In this document: piece after piece, positions 1 through 5,893 of the stretch
Layout of the letters: each line of letters begins with the position of its first letter
Position numbering within the stretch: the stretch's first letter is position 1
Source of the DNA: Syntrophomonas sp964422685
Lineage (GTDB): Bacteria; Bacillota; Syntrophomonadia; Syntrophomonadales; Syntrophomonadaceae
Reading direction: 5' to 3'
Assembly: GCA_964422685.1 (NCBI GenBank)
Contig: CAYRCG010000123.1
Coordinates: 1-5,949, forward strand
DNA length: 5,949 nucleotides
The notes under the pieces: model-generated
The model's input: only the letters and a program-made list of their open reading frames with translations
Told to the model about the DNA's origin: nothing
Databases searched by the model: none
Made by a program: the position numbers and the translations under genes

Positions 1-477
1 GTTCGGTGTGCAAGCATTAATGTCCACTACTTCGTCCGGTGCGTCTGCGCCCTTAAATTTTACACTGATGGTTGTCGCGTCTTTGGCAGTAGCACTCTCC
101 ACAGCCAAAGCCTCGGGCTCAGCCGAGATTACATCACCGTTGCCGGCTGCGTATTTTGATACTGAACCATCTGCTGCAGTATAGGTTATTTGCGGTAATG
201 CACCTAGTTGCTCTGGGGTTGCCGGCACATTATCCATAATATTCGTCCAATCATCCGCTTGACCAACTAATTGATAATACATGGGGGCACCTGCCGCTGC
301 ATCAAGGGCTGCTTGAATAGTACCAAGATTGGCAGGGTCCATAAGGAAATCGGTACTAAATGCTTTGTCTCCAATAATTACTGAGTTGTTAGGAATTGCT
401 GCCCCAGCCACTGTTGTAAACATGAATACAAAGACCATAGCTAGAGCTAAAACAAATCTCTTTTTGGATCTCAACAT
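1..477 (-). CDS. Secreted protein with N-terminal VIIGDKAF-type domain, partial (C-terminus beyond window)
   Basis: The frame is open from an ATG at 477-475 to the window edge: 159 codons with no stop, so the C-terminus is missing. AAGGAGG at 491-485 lies 7 nt before the ATG and fixes the start. Residues 1 to about 25 (MLRSKKRF, then a hydrophobic run ending AGAA) form a Sec signal peptide. Residues about 25-118 (IPNNSVIIGDKAF to YAAGNGDVI) align without gaps to the protein encoded at 606-1004, with roughly half the residues identical, so the two are paralogues. After this domain, ALAVESATAKDATTISVKF resembles the start of an Ig-like or adhesin-type beta domain common in clostridial surface proteins; that is inference from pattern. 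The 128-nt gap to the upstream gene contains a TATAAA at 514-509 on this strand but no matching -35, so co-transcription with the upstream gene is as likely as a separate promoter. Function unknown; an extracellular or wall-associated role is likely. Confidence 0.85.
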   Translation of the reverse strand, partial: MLRSKKRFVLALAMVFVFMFTTVAGAAIPNNSVIIGDKAFSTDFLMDPANLGTIQAALDAAAGAPMYYQLVGQADDWTNIMDNVPATPEQLGALPQITYTAADGSVSKYAAGNGDVISAEPEALAVESATAKDATTISVKFKGADAPDEVVDINACTPN

Positions 478-605
478 ACATTGTCCTCCTTACTAAAGAA
501 TGTTGTATTTTATACCCTACTAATACTACCGTATAGATGCTTCTTATCCACCCCCCTAGAAACCCTATAAGTACTATATAAAGATATTGAAACAACAGCT
601 ATCAG

Positions 606-1004
606 TTACCATATCGCTACAACTTTAAATTCTTCTGTTGTTACAATGGGCTCTCCATTTCCCTTGGCGTAGTGCGTTATATTCCCCAGGGAATTTTTGT
701 AAGTAATCTGCGGCAAGTTCGCTAACTCCTGCGCGCTAATCGGTAAATTGGAAAAAACATCGGTAAATACATCATTCATACCAGTTAGCTGATAATAGAT
801 GGGTACCAATCCCGCATCTGCCAACGCCTGATTGATTTCAGCAAGATTCTCCGATATCATCAAATAACTAATACTAAATGCTTTATCCCCAATTATTACG
901 CTATCTTTAGGTATAGAGGCTCCCACAGTAGGTGTCATCAGCATTAGCATCAAAGCAACCACAACAATAACCTTAGTTGGTTTTTTGAACATACGCCGTA
1001 TCAT
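606..1004 (-). CDS. Small secreted protein, stand-alone VIIGDKAF-type domain
   Basis: This encodes 132 residues. The start is the ATG at 1004-1002, preceded by AAAGGAGGG (1020-1012) at a 7-nt spacing; the internal Met5 has no comparable site. Residues 1 to about 29 form a signal peptide: basic MIRRMFKKPTK, then a hydrophobic VIVVVALMLMLM stretch ending near VGAS. The mature part is essentially one domain (IPKDSVIIGDKAFSISYL, then YYQLTG, then LPQITY, ending YAKGNGEPIV). It matches the N-terminal domain of the neighbouring protein at 1-477 without gaps but stops about 13 residues later (FKVVAIW), where the neighbour continues into a further region. The gene begins 26 nt after the stop of the SLH protein gene, with its ribosome binding site in that gap, so the two are very probably one operon. 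I know this kind of domain only as a recurring N-terminal module of clostridial surface proteins and cannot name a family or function. Confidence 0.85.
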   Translation of the reverse strand: MIRRMFKKPTKVIVVVALMLMLMTPTVGASIPKDSVIIGDKAFSISYLMISENLAEINQALADAGLVPIYYQLTGMNDVFTDVFSNLPISAQELANLPQITYKNSLGNITHYAKGNGEPIVTTEEFKVVAIW

Positions 1005-1030
1005 ACTTATTCCCTCCTTTAAGCAGCTTC

Positions 1031-1638
1031 TTACTGTAGACTTACAGTTAAGTCAGCGGCAGTCTTGGAAATATCTAAGGTACCGGTGGCCAGTTCGGTA
1101 GTCCCATCAGCAGCCAATATGCTGATAACCACGCTGGCATCTGCATTCATAACGCGGATAGCTGTTCCGAATGCGTTTACCAGNNNNNNNNNNNNNNNNN
1201 NNNNNNNNNNNNNNNNNNNNNNNNNNNNNNNNNNNNNNNNNNNNNNNNNNNNNNNNNNNNNNNNNNNNNNNNNNNNNNNNNNNCGGTTACAGCTTTTACA
1301 TTGATATCCTTAAAGGACATCGCCCCTACGGTTACATCCGCCGTCGCAGTCGCATCACCTGTAACAGGCGGTGGAGTTTCCTTTACAATCAGACTAAAAC
1401 TGATGCCTTCGGCAGTCTTGGAAATATCTAAGGTGCCGGTGGCCAGTTCGGTAGTCCCATCAGCAGCCAATATGCTGATAGCCACGCTGGCATCTGCATT
1501 CATAACGCGGATAGCTGTTCCGAATGCGTTTACCAGGCTAGAGCCGGCTACTTTAAATTTCGCCGCTCCGGTTACGCCGGTTACAGCTTTTACATTGATA
1601 TCCTTAAAGGACATCGCCCCTACGGTTACATCTGCTGT
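1031..1638 (-). repeat. Tandem 294-bp (98-codon) coding repeats in the SLH protein
   Basis: One complete unit runs 1638-1345 (TADVTVGAMSFKDINVKAVT to the linker ETPPPVTGDATA). A second starts at 1344 and enters the N gap at 1284. After the gap, 1183-1034 is the end of a unit that lacks the linker and stops at SLQ. DNA at 1058-1183 matches 1411-1536 with two differences in 126 bases, and 1284-1338 matches 1578-1632 with none in 55. Such identity points to recent duplication or conversion. The unit looks all-beta and is probably an extracellular stalk or adhesive module; I do not recognise the family. Confidence 0.9.
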
Positions 1639-3030
1639 CGCGCTTCCTTCACTCGGTATCACGCCACCAACCGTATATACAAAACTCGTAACAACACTAT
1701 CTTTCTTGCCGCCAACTGCGGTGGCTAAGGCCTTGATAGTGGTGTTCGCATTAATGGTAATGGGCGCAGTGTACTTCGTGCTGGATTTGGTAGGATCACT
1801 GCTATCCAGGGTGTAATAAATGTCAGCCCCAGCAGGAATACTGATCAATTTCACCTGGGTACCTGCATTAACCGTACCAGTAGCTGGGTCCGCCACAACT
1901 AATACCCGGTTGCTGCCGCTGGAAGGGCTTCCGCCACCGGGACTTGCAGTGGTTCCGCCTACAGTTACCCCGCCGATAACGGCTGTAACTCCGGCAGCAG
2001 TTTCATAAGCTTGGGGTTTAAGTTCCATTACCACGCCGTTTGCATTAATAACAGCTTTTTGAATAGTTCCACTTCCGGCGATTTTTAGCGCGGATTCGGC
2101 AACTAATTCTTTGATAGAGGAGCTACCGGCTAAGGCTAATCTAATCTTCCCGTCAGCCTTATTGACCGCAACTTTAGCTAATTTACAATTATCAATGGTA
2201 ATGCTATTGGGGCCGCCGCCCTTTATAGTGGTCAGGCCTTCTACGGTAACATTCTTCAGGGTTACATCACCATCAGCAACAGCTGCGGTAATGGTCAGGT
2301 CATTCTTTATCACTGCATTCTGCAGGGTTACGCCCGCAGCACTTATAGTTACATTACCGGTATATTCCTGGCTACCTGTAGCAGGTCCATAAGTACCAGC
2401 TTTGTCTAGTTTGTTAGGGTCATCCTTAACCATAGCTCCGTTAATAACTACAGCAGCTTCTGCCCTAGTGGCGTTAGCCTGAGGGTCAAAACTGCCATCC
2501 GGGCGTCCTTGGATTACCCCGTTAGCGGAAGCGGTCGCAACTGCTTCTGCAGCCCAAGTAGAAATATTGGCTGCATCAGTAAAAACCTTATCTCCGGCAG
2601 CGGCGTCCCACTTAGCTGCCTTTACTATCATAACCGCCATCTGTTCACGGGTGATGGGGTCATCGGGACCAAAGGTAGTGTCACTGTAACCGCTTACTAT
2701 GCCGTTGGCATTGGCGGTAGCTATAAAAGCTTTAGCCCAGTGAGCACTAGTATCGGTAAACACCTTGCCGTCTTTTTCTTGCAATTCGAAGGCTTTAACC
2801 ACCAAGGTGGCAAATTCAGCCCTGCTGATCTTGTTATCCGGCTTGAAAGTACCGTCCGGATTCCCCGCAATCACCCCGGCATCAACCATTTTCTGAATGG
2901 TATCAGCCGCCCAGTGCCCTTGGACATCGCCCAGACCGGGGGCTGCAACAGCAGTCAAGGCTGAGCCGAAGAAGATGGTCATGGTAAATACGGCTAACAC
3001 TAACCAGCTCAAATGACTTCTCTTACGCAA
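1031..3030 (-). CDS. SLH-domain surface protein with beta-helix-like region, chitobiase C-terminal-like domain and 98-residue tandem repeats (interrupted by N gap)
   Basis: This is an S-layer or wall-anchored protein. The start is the TTG at 3030-3028, placed by AAGGAGG at 3045-3039; an in-frame TTG at 3051 lies upstream of that site and cannot use it. Numbering from 3030: residues 1 to about 30 are a signal peptide (MRKRSHLSW, ending AVAA). SLH domains lie at about 35-81, 91-138 and 150-196, with signature motifs SRAE (69-72), TREQ (127-130) and TRAE (188-191), which in this family bind pyruvylated secondary wall polymer. Residues about 223-338 are short beta-repeats (TLQNAVIKNDLTI, VTLKNVTVEGLTTI) suggesting a right-handed beta helix. 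A Gly/Ser linker covers 355-374. Residues 378-453 (YYTLDSSDPT, then ITINANTTIKALA) match the chitobiase/beta-hexosaminidase C-terminal-like fold. A tandem 98-residue repeat starts at 465. The frame shifts across the 100 N unless the true gap is 2 mod 3; with the expected 41 nt the protein has 646 residues and stops at 1033-1031. Confidence 0.9.
1184..1283. other. Assembly gap (100 N)
   Basis: Exactly 100 N, the usual placeholder for a scaffold gap of unknown size. Its flanks are the same repeat unit, and lining them up with the intact copy at 1537-1577 predicts 41 missing bases, or 41 plus multiples of 294 if whole units are missing. Confidence 0.98.
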
Positions 3031-3038
3031 AAATTTTC

Positions 3039-3045
3039 CCTCCTT
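3039..3045 (-). promoter_or_regulatory. Ribosome binding site deciding the TTG start of the SLH protein
   Basis: AAGGAGG reads on the minus strand from 3045 to 3039, followed by the 8-nt spacer GAAAATTT and then TTG at 3030. Starting at the upstream in-frame TTG (3051) would translate the Shine-Dalgarno sequence itself as Lys-Glu-Gly and leave no site before the start. Confidence 0.85.
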
Positions 3046-3108
3046 AAACAACTTACTAAATCTCGGAATGCCGCTTGAAACTGATTTTGTCTACCACCTC
3101 CATTGCTA

Positions 3109-3138
3109 TAAGTGCAGCTTTTAATAAAGCCTCACTTA
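3109..3138 (-). promoter_or_regulatory. Hairpin in the SLH-gene leader
   Basis: An interrupted inverted repeat: TAAGTG, a 2-nt internal loop, GCTTT, loop ATTA, AAAGC, a 2-nt internal loop, CACTTA (minus-strand reading). It lies 12 nt downstream of the pseudoknot candidate and about 80 nt before the start codon. No T-run follows, so it is not an intrinsic terminator. It may be a leader-stabilising or regulatory stem. Confidence 0.4.
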
Positions 3139-3150
3139 ATATCAAGAATC

Positions 3151-3235
3151 GGGCACAGTCATTCCCATGATTACTATATATGTGCTAGCCGTCTATGTAT
3201 GACAATGACTGCTATACGTTAGACGGTTTGTGCCC
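3151..3235 (-). promoter_or_regulatory. Candidate pseudoknotted structured RNA in the SLH-gene leader
   Basis: Read on the minus strand, three perfect complementary pairs nest compactly. P1 is GGGCAC (3235-3230) with GTGCCC (3156-3151). P2 is CCGTCTA (3226-3220) with TAGACGG (3195-3189), extended by GTAT (3217-3214) with ATAC (3200-3197). The P2 loop AGTCATT (3210-3204) pairs with AATGACT (3163-3157) directly abutting P1, which makes a pseudoknot. It ends about 120 nt before the SLH protein start. It does not match any riboswitch consensus I can recall. No convincing promoter is visible upstream; the best is TTGCCA-16-TATCTT on the minus strand near 3355-3328. The same pairings could form on the plus strand, so the strand is inferred from the gene downstream. 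Confidence 0.45.
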
Positions 3236-3238
3236 TAA

Positions 3239-3923
3239 CTTTAGTTCCCTCCGAATCCAATAACAGGACTTTTGTTTATGCTGTAGTCCCGCCCTTTTTC
3301 ACCAAAGCCGTAAAAAACAGTCAATTCCTAAGATATTAGCTATTTTGGGATTGGCAAAATAAACATATATATATATGTTATTGGCGATTTAATTAATTTT
3401 TCCTGCTAAAATAGAAGTTTTTATTTAATCTTGGGATGCATAATTAATAACTCATGTTTTAATTTCCGCCATCACCGCCCAAGCTCTAGTTCCACTGCAA
3501 ATATACGCATTGGCATATAAATGCTTGATACTGGGGAAACTAGTAATTTATGAAATGATTTATGTGTGCGATTAAGTGAATTCTACCATAGTATTCATCA
3601 GGTGTAAATGATTTCTATGGGTCGAGATGGGCTTGTACGGTGCAATCTAAAGCTCCCGCAATCACTATGCAGAAAAAATTACAATTCCTCCTCTTTTTTT
3701 ATAGGAAAGGTTGGTATTGTTATTATTTGCATTTATTTGGCAGGCTTTTCAAGGTGCTGGCTATTCGAATGTATTAATTCCACGTTGTGTTATCGTCTTG
3801 AAATTTAAAAAACGCCATCGCTTATCATGGCAGGCAAAGTTTTTTTGGCTAAACATAGTAGTATATTAAACCTCCCACGGTAGGGGGACCTCAAGCGGTG
3901 ATGGGCAAAACGGGGGAGCGGGG
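3239..3923. other. AT-rich intergenic region with no supportable gene
   Basis: No ORF here has a good ribosome binding site. Features seen are an 18-bp perfect AT-rich palindrome at 3362-3379 (AAC, six AT steps, GTT), a 5-bp GGACT/AGTCC inverted repeat at 3266-3289, and the weak hairpin listed at 3807-3831. The composition is clearly more AT-rich than the flanking genes. It may contain the promoter of the surface-protein operon. Confidence 0.6.
3807..3831 (-). terminator. Weak terminator-like hairpin
   Basis: On the minus strand GCCAT (3831-3827), an 8-nt loop and ATGGC (3818-3814) are followed by G and six T (3812-3807). A 5-bp stem is short, so this is at best a backup terminator for the TolC-family gene. 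Confidence 0.25.
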
Positions 3924-4088
3924 GAAGATTCCTCGCTACGCTCGGAATGAAAGGGGCACGCCCTCAACGACAGCACTGTGCCTGGAATATCTAACGCACA
4001 TGTCATTGCGAGGAGCAAAGCAATGTGGCAATCTTCAGTCCTTATTCAGGGCAATGGCGACTAAGATATTTAGAATGACAGGCTGAAG
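3924..4088. repeat. Interspersed palindromic repeat (CATTGCGAG / GCAATCT type)
   Basis: GAAGATTCCTCGCTACGCTC and following bases at 3924-3950 are an imperfect inverted copy of 4001-4036, which begins TGTCATTGCGAGGAGCAAAG and ends GGCAATCTTC. The outer end carries AGAATGACA (about 4072-4080) and CTGAAG, matching CTTCAG at 4033-4038. From memory, sequences of the form TCATTGCGAGGAGC..GCAATCT recur many times in intergenic DNA of numerous bacteria. The exact borders are uncertain. No coding potential is supported here. Confidence 0.65.
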
Positions 4089-4114
4089 TGCCTAGAACAA
4101 CATAGAGCAATAGC

Positions 4115-4137
4115 AAAAGCACCCCAGATAGGGCGCT
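4115..4137 (-). terminator. Probable intrinsic terminator of the TolC-family gene
   Basis: On the minus strand AGCGCCC (4137-4131), loop TATCTG and GGGTGCT (4124-4118) form a 7-bp stem with one G-U pair. The stem runs into TTTT (4118-4115) and then GC. It lies about 60 nt after the stop codon. The short T-run lowers confidence. Confidence 0.5.
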
Positions 4138-4196
4138 CTTGATTTGGCTATATTATAGGTAGGTGTATAGCTTTATGAGAATAATACAACCGGACC

Positions 4197-5354
4197 CTAT
4201 TGCAATGCAGCAGCATTAAAAGCCCAGGGTTTTTGAAATGCCAGCTTCATATAAGCATGATCATGCACCATTTTAAAGGCTGCCAGACGGGCATCAGCTA
4301 GCTTTTTCTCCTCGCCGGTGACTTCAGCTATAGTGGCCATTCCGACATCAAACTTTAATTTGCTAACCCGCAGGTTTTCTTCTGCCACCTTAATTCCCTC
4401 CAGCATACCATTATAGGCCTCTTCCATACTTCTTACGGTGTAGTAAAGGCTTCTGGTTCCCTGCTCTATCGCTTTCTTAGCGCTAGCTACATCAAGTATC
4501 GCCTGTTCTGATTCGATCTTCCTGGCCTGGTAGGGACGGTATTCCCCCGTATAAAACATCATATCCTCCAGGTACCCTTGCAAAGTAACCATTTGTTGGG
4601 CATTCCATATGTCAGGAGAGGCTTCGACAACTCGCGATACCTCGGCATCAAGGTTGATAGTTGCCAAAGGCTGATACTCCACCACATCAGTTAAAATATA
4701 TCTCTCACTCGCCAACATCCCAAGTAGCTGATTAAGGGAATCATAAGCCGAATCTAATTGATTGTTGGCTTCAGTCAACCCGGCTTGGGCTCCGGTATAC
4801 TGGGCTTCGGCAGCCGTTAAAGCCTGCTGCGGAGACATCGTGGGGAGCAACGAGATGCCCACCCGATAAGCCGCTTGGATGCTTTGGAGCTGCCTTAAAG
4901 CTGCATTTACGCCAACTCCCGCCGCCTTTACTTTTTCCTGCGCTTGTAGGACCTTCCAGTATTTATTGCAGGTATCTAAAACTATCTGATCTTCTTTAGC
5001 GGTCAAAGCCTTTTTGCTCATCCTCCACTCCAGGTCAGACGATAGCATCTGCGCCCAAGGTATCTCAACTAATGCCGTTCCCGGCGCCGCGGTAGGTATG
5101 TAATCTAATTGGCTTGCACGGTAATTTCGCCATTCCTCTTTCTTTTCAACTTCCTTGCCCGCTTTTTTCAAGCCCTCGCTTCGTTTGAGGGCACTGTCGA
5201 TCGCCGATGACAAAGTAATCTGTTTCGCTTCAGGTTCCTCAGCCTCACTGGCTGATACTGCCGGAGTACCGATAAATAACAAAAACAATACTACTAAGAT
5301 CCCGCTTAGGATGCACGAAAAACCCGAGCGGCCTTTATTTTCCCTCACAAACAT
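4197..5354 (-). CDS. TolC/OEP-family outer-membrane-efflux-like protein
   Basis: This encodes 385 residues from the ATG at 5354-5352, chosen because GGGAG (5367-5363) lies 8 nt upstream; the in-frame TTG at 5375 has no site. Residues 1 to about 35 form a signal peptide with a long hydrophobic core (ILVVLFLLFIG) ending AVSA, with no lipobox cysteine. The mature protein is almost wholly helical and shows the internal duplication of the OEP family. The first half begins ITLSSAIDSALKRSEGLKKA (about 46-65), with YRVG at 163-166 followed by an Ala/Gln-rich helix to LNQLLG (about 207-212). The second half has FDVGMATIAEV at about 335-345, followed by EEKKLADARLAAF. It is shorter than the enterobacterial TolC of roughly 470 residues. 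TolC proteins export substrates with a membrane-fusion protein and an inner-membrane pump; no such partner is in the window. The gene is monocistronic by context, with its own promoter and terminator. Substrate and cellular location are unknown. Confidence 0.85.
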   Translation of the reverse strand: MFVRENKGRSGFSCILSGILVVLFLLFIGTPAVSASEAEEPEAKQITLSSAIDSALKRSEGLKKAGKEVEKKEEWRNYRASQLDYIPTAAPGTALVEIPWAQMLSSDLEWRMSKKALTAKEDQIVLDTCNKYWKVLQAQEKVKAAGVGVNAALRQLQSIQAAYRVGISLLPTMSPQQALTAAEAQYTGAQAGLTEANNQLDSAYDSLNQLLGMLASERYILTDVVEYQPLATINLDAEVSRVVEASPDIWNAQQMVTLQGYLEDMMFYTGEYRPYQARKIESEQAILDVASAKKAIEQGTRSLYYTVRSMEEAYNGMLEGIKVAEENLRVSKLKFDVGMATIAEVTGEEKKLADARLAAFKMVHDHAYMKLAFQKPWAFNAAALQ

Positions 5355-5362
5355 ATATACCA

Positions 5363-5367
5363 CTCCC
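5363..5367 (-). promoter_or_regulatory. Ribosome binding site deciding the start of the TolC-family gene
   Basis: GGGAG on the minus strand, 8 nt before ATG 5354. It supports a start seven codons inside the longest open frame. Confidence 0.7.
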
Positions 5368-5386
5368 GTTAGCAATTACTAATTAA

Positions 5387-5415
5387 ATTATAAATGACTC
5401 CGACTGTCCGGTCAA
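5387..5415 (-). promoter_or_regulatory. SigA-type promoter of the TolC-family gene
   Basis: On the minus strand TTGACC (5415-5410), a 17-nt spacer and a perfect TATAAT (5392-5387). Transcription would begin near 5380, giving a leader of about 26 nt before the ATG at 5354. This is the best promoter in the window. Confidence 0.85.
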
Positions 5416-5787
5416 CAGTATTAAGGTACCCCCGCTTCCCGGCTCCGTGCCCGTGCTTTTTAGGGTCTTTTTAGCTTTTTATCTTCCCTTCCGGGTCAAC
5501 CTAACCGCTGAACCTGCCCCGATAAACAACATCTTTCATAACCAGATAGGTACGACTCCCCCTTGTAGTATTTCAGCCCTTGGTATTAATTTTCCCGGGT
5601 GCCTTTTCCTCCAGTCGGCCCCCCTGTTTATACGTCACTATTATTCCTTATAAACCCTATGTAAGGTAAACCCCCTTCTAACCCCAAGGAACCGACCCCG
5701 AGTTTGTCCCTGTTTGCCTTTTGTCCCCCGTGTTCGCCCCTGGCGCGTCCCTTGTTTGCTGTTTGCCTAACACCCCTGATTGTTCGG
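5416..5787. other. Pyrimidine-rich intergenic region without a gene
   Basis: The plus strand is strongly C/T-biased through most of this stretch. Open frames here (5447-5653 plus, 5628-5816 minus) lack ribosome binding sites and have no recognisable protein character. The region separates the minus-strand promoter at 5387-5415 from the plus-strand promoter at 5788-5816, so it is a divergent intergenic spacer. Confidence 0.6.
5706..5767. repeat. Short degenerate direct repeats
   Basis: Approximate consensus GTCCCnTGTTTGCC: GTCCCTGTTTGCC (5706-5718), GTCCCCCGTGTTCGCC (5723-5738), GTCCCTTGTTTGC (5747-5759) and a half copy TGTTTGCC (5760-5767). Copies are imperfect and unevenly spaced. They may be decayed repeat sequence or binding sites just upstream of the plus-strand promoter. 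Confidence 0.4.
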
Positions 5788-5816
5788 TTGACGAATATTT
5801 TCCCCCGTGCTATCAT
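5788..5816 (+). promoter_or_regulatory. SigA-type promoter for the rightward transcript
   Basis: TTGACG (5788-5793), a 17-nt spacer and TATCAT (5811-5816). Transcription would start near 5823, just before the AAAAGGAG site of the leader ORF. Confidence 0.75.
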
Positions 5817-5841
5817 ACAATTATAAAAGGAGTTGCCGCTT

Positions 5842-5886
5842 TTGACTCGGCGGCTAGTCCTAAAAGCGAACCGACCGCCTTACTAA
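5842..5886 (+). CDS. Putative 14-residue leader peptide
   Basis: TTG at 5842 opens a 14-codon frame (MTRRLVLKANRPPY) ending at TAA 5884-5886. AAAAGGAG at 5825-5832 is a strong ribosome binding site with a 9-nt spacing, and it lies right at the predicted 5' end of the transcript. The frame runs through hairpin 1 and stops in the loop and 3' arm of hairpin 2, so a ribosome on it would control which hairpin forms. Arg-Arg and Arg-Pro-Pro are residues that could slow translation. Leader peptides this short are hard to prove from sequence, and no start other than TTG exists. Confidence 0.4.
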   Translation: MTRRLVLKANRPPY

Positions 5887-5893
5887 GGCGGTC
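5873..5893 (+). terminator. Terminator-like hairpin in the leader
   Basis: Perfect 9-bp GC-rich stem GACCGCCTT/AAGGCGGTC with a 3-nt loop, followed by ATATTATTTT (5894-5903). The T-run is interrupted by A, so termination may be partial, as would suit an attenuator. The stem itself is symmetrical on both strands. Confidence 0.5.

Noticed and set aside
389..595. 68-codon minus-strand frame
   Set aside because: It overlaps the signal-peptide gene start at 477 in another frame and has no ribosome binding site or protein-like character.
1177..1283. Apparent C-terminus of the SLH protein at 1177
   Set aside because: It results from reading 100 placeholder N as real length; the frame after the gap continues the repeat to 1031.
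1065..2964. Plus-strand open frames at 1065-1304, 1171-1431, 1301-1816, 1820-2008, 2111-2392 and 2509-2964
   Set aside because: All lie antisense to the SLH protein gene, lack ribosome binding sites, and mirror its Ala/Thr/Val-rich repeats; some run through the N gap.
3056..3103. 15-codon upstream ORF (MEVVDKISFKRHSEI) in the SLH leader, minus strand
   Set aside because: No Shine-Dalgarno sequence precedes its ATG; an ORF of this size is expected by chance.
3151..3235. Known c-di-GMP, fluoride, SAM-II or preQ1 riboswitch
   Set aside because: The stems and loops do not carry the conserved bases I can recall for these classes.
3608..3808. 66-codon plus-strand frame with a hydrophobic middle
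   Set aside because: Only a weak, too-close purine stretch precedes the ATG, codon use is unlike the genes, and it lies in AT-rich spacer DNA.
4001..4036. CRISPR repeat
   Set aside because: Only two inverted, diverged copies are present, with no regular direct repeats or spacers.
3898..4086. 62-codon plus-strand frame
   Set aside because: It is simply translation of the interspersed palindromic repeat.
5155..5382. 75-codon plus-strand frame
   Set aside because: Antisense to the start of the TolC-family gene.
5447..5816. Frames at 5447-5653 (plus) and 5628-5816 (minus)
   Set aside because: No ribosome binding sites; sequences reflect the C/T-biased composition, and the second overlaps the plus-strand promoter.
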